Shown: positions 32,731 to 33,183 of the stretch, piece by piece | How the letters are laid out: every line of letters starts with the position of its first letter | Position numbering within the stretch: position 1 is the stretch's first letter | DNA from: Planctomycetota bacterium | Lineage (GTDB): Bacteria > Planctomycetota > UBA1135 > GCA-002686595 | Assembly (NCBI GenBank): GCA_009691855.1 | Contig: SIAI01000044.1 | Span: 1 to 33,183 of the forward strand | DNA: 33,183 nucleotides | Reading direction: 5' to 3' | Position numbers and translations under genes: made by a program | The notes under the pieces: model-generated | What the model was told of the DNA's origin: nothing | The model's database searches: none | The model's input: the letters and a program-made list of their open reading frames with translations, nothing else

Positions 32731-33183
32731 ATGAAGCCGACCCAGACCCAACCCCTCGACACCGAGCTCGCGATGCTGCTCGCCGACTACCAGGTCTTCT
32801 ACCAGAAGCTGCGCGGCTTCCACTGGACCGTGACCGGCCCGCTGTTCTTCGGCCTGCACGCGAAGTTCGAGGAGCTGTACCTCGACGCGGCCGAGAAAGT
32901 GGACGCCCTCGCCGAACGCCTGGTCGCGCGCGGCGCGCGTCCGCCGCTGACGCTGAAGGACTCGCTGGCCCTTGCGCGCCTGACAGAGGACGCCAGCCGT
33001 CCCTCGGCCGAGGAGATGGTGCGCAACGTGGCCGGCGACATCGAGACGCTCTCGAACGCGCTGCGCAAGGCGGCGCGCACCGCCGGCGACGCCCACGACA
33101 CCGCCAGCGTCAACCTGCTCGACGGCTACGCCGACGGTCAGGAGAAGACGCTGTGGATGCTGCGCGCCTTCGCGGCGTCCTGA
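32731..33183 (+). CDS. dps: Dps-type ferritin
   Basis: A 150-aa Dps protein, complete to its TGA at the last base of the window. The intersubunit ferroxidase ligands line up with E. coli Dps: His31, His43, Glu47 (Asp in E. coli), Asp58 and Glu62, in LRGFHWTVTGPLFFGLHAKF and the following helix. Dps assembles a dodecamer that oxidises ferrous iron with peroxide and stores it, sparing DNA from Fenton damage. The N-terminus is short (MKPTQTQPLD) with a single Lys, so strong DNA binding through a basic tail is not expected. ggaga at 32721-32725 is a good ribosome site. As part of the ahpC-ahpD cluster it is probably OxyR-controlled. Confidence 0.95.
   Translation: MKPTQTQPLDTELAMLLADYQVFYQKLRGFHWTVTGPLFFGLHAKFEELYLDAAEKVDALAERLVARGARPPLTLKDSLALARLTEDASRPSAEEMVRNVAGDIETLSNALRKAARTAGDAHDTASVNLLDGYADGQEKTLWMLRAFAAS

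Noticed and set aside
1..33183. tRNA, rRNA or CRISPR arrays
   Set aside because: I found no cloverleaf with a T-loop GGTTCRANYCC, no rRNA-like sequence and no regularly spaced short direct repeats.

Overview
This is a GC-rich (roughly 70 % G+C by eye) bacterial chromosome segment with genes on both strands. The mix of a periplasmic formylglycine sulfatase, a TIGR03067-like lipoprotein, FG-GAP/VCBS secreted proteins, a DUF1570-like protein and several secreted proteins with no recognisable domain suggests a planctomycete or a similar cell-surface-rich lineage. That is an inference from gene content; no rRNA or tRNA is present to confirm it.

Layout. 1-171: a 160-bp imperfect palindrome. 185-5607: a possible small K-rich ORF, an S9 prolyl-oligopeptidase lipoprotein, a secreted DUF1570-like protein without a zinc site, and a membrane-anchored ferritin-like di-iron protein. 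5731-7430: a SAM methyltransferase (minus), a poor region with one small ORF, an inverted repeat and a terminator. 7428-9665 (minus): a patatin-POTRA-beta-barrel protein whose catalytic Ser and Asp are both replaced. 10297-16320: four plus-strand genes joined by ATGA stop/start overlaps, namely an ABC ATPase-permease fusion, a PDZ lipoprotein and two FG-GAP repeat proteins. 16330-17810: a broken IS91-family transposase. 18023-19975: rmuC and a small membrane protein. 20126-25128: repeats, a compositionally atypical lipoprotein, a secreted HExxH peptidase, a sulfatase and an SGNH hydrolase. 25297-26252: an IS91/IS3 transposase mosaic, hairpin-rich non-coding DNA and a 135-bp repeat also found 6 kb upstream. 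26404-30445: a diverged tandem duplication of a three-gene unit (secreted protein, small membrane protein, GNAT acetyltransferase); the first GNAT copy is cut short. 30449-33183: a peroxide-defence block, oxyR divergent from ahpC-ahpD-dps.

How the genes work together. OxyR, AhpC, AhpD and Dps form a coherent peroxide-sensing, peroxide-reducing and iron-sequestering set. The ABC/PDZ/FG-GAP genes are translationally coupled and probably act as one envelope or secretion module of unknown purpose. The sulfatase, SGNH hydrolase and secreted metallopeptidase fit turnover of sulfated or acylated extracellular polymers. Three separate IS91 fragments, an IS3 fragment and dispersed repeats mark this as an accessory region with repeated insertion and decay.

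The strongest candidates for something undescribed are the catalytically dead type Vd-like patatin, the four-gene coupled operon, and the duplicated secreted-protein modules whose leader regions are almost identical while their mature parts have diverged.
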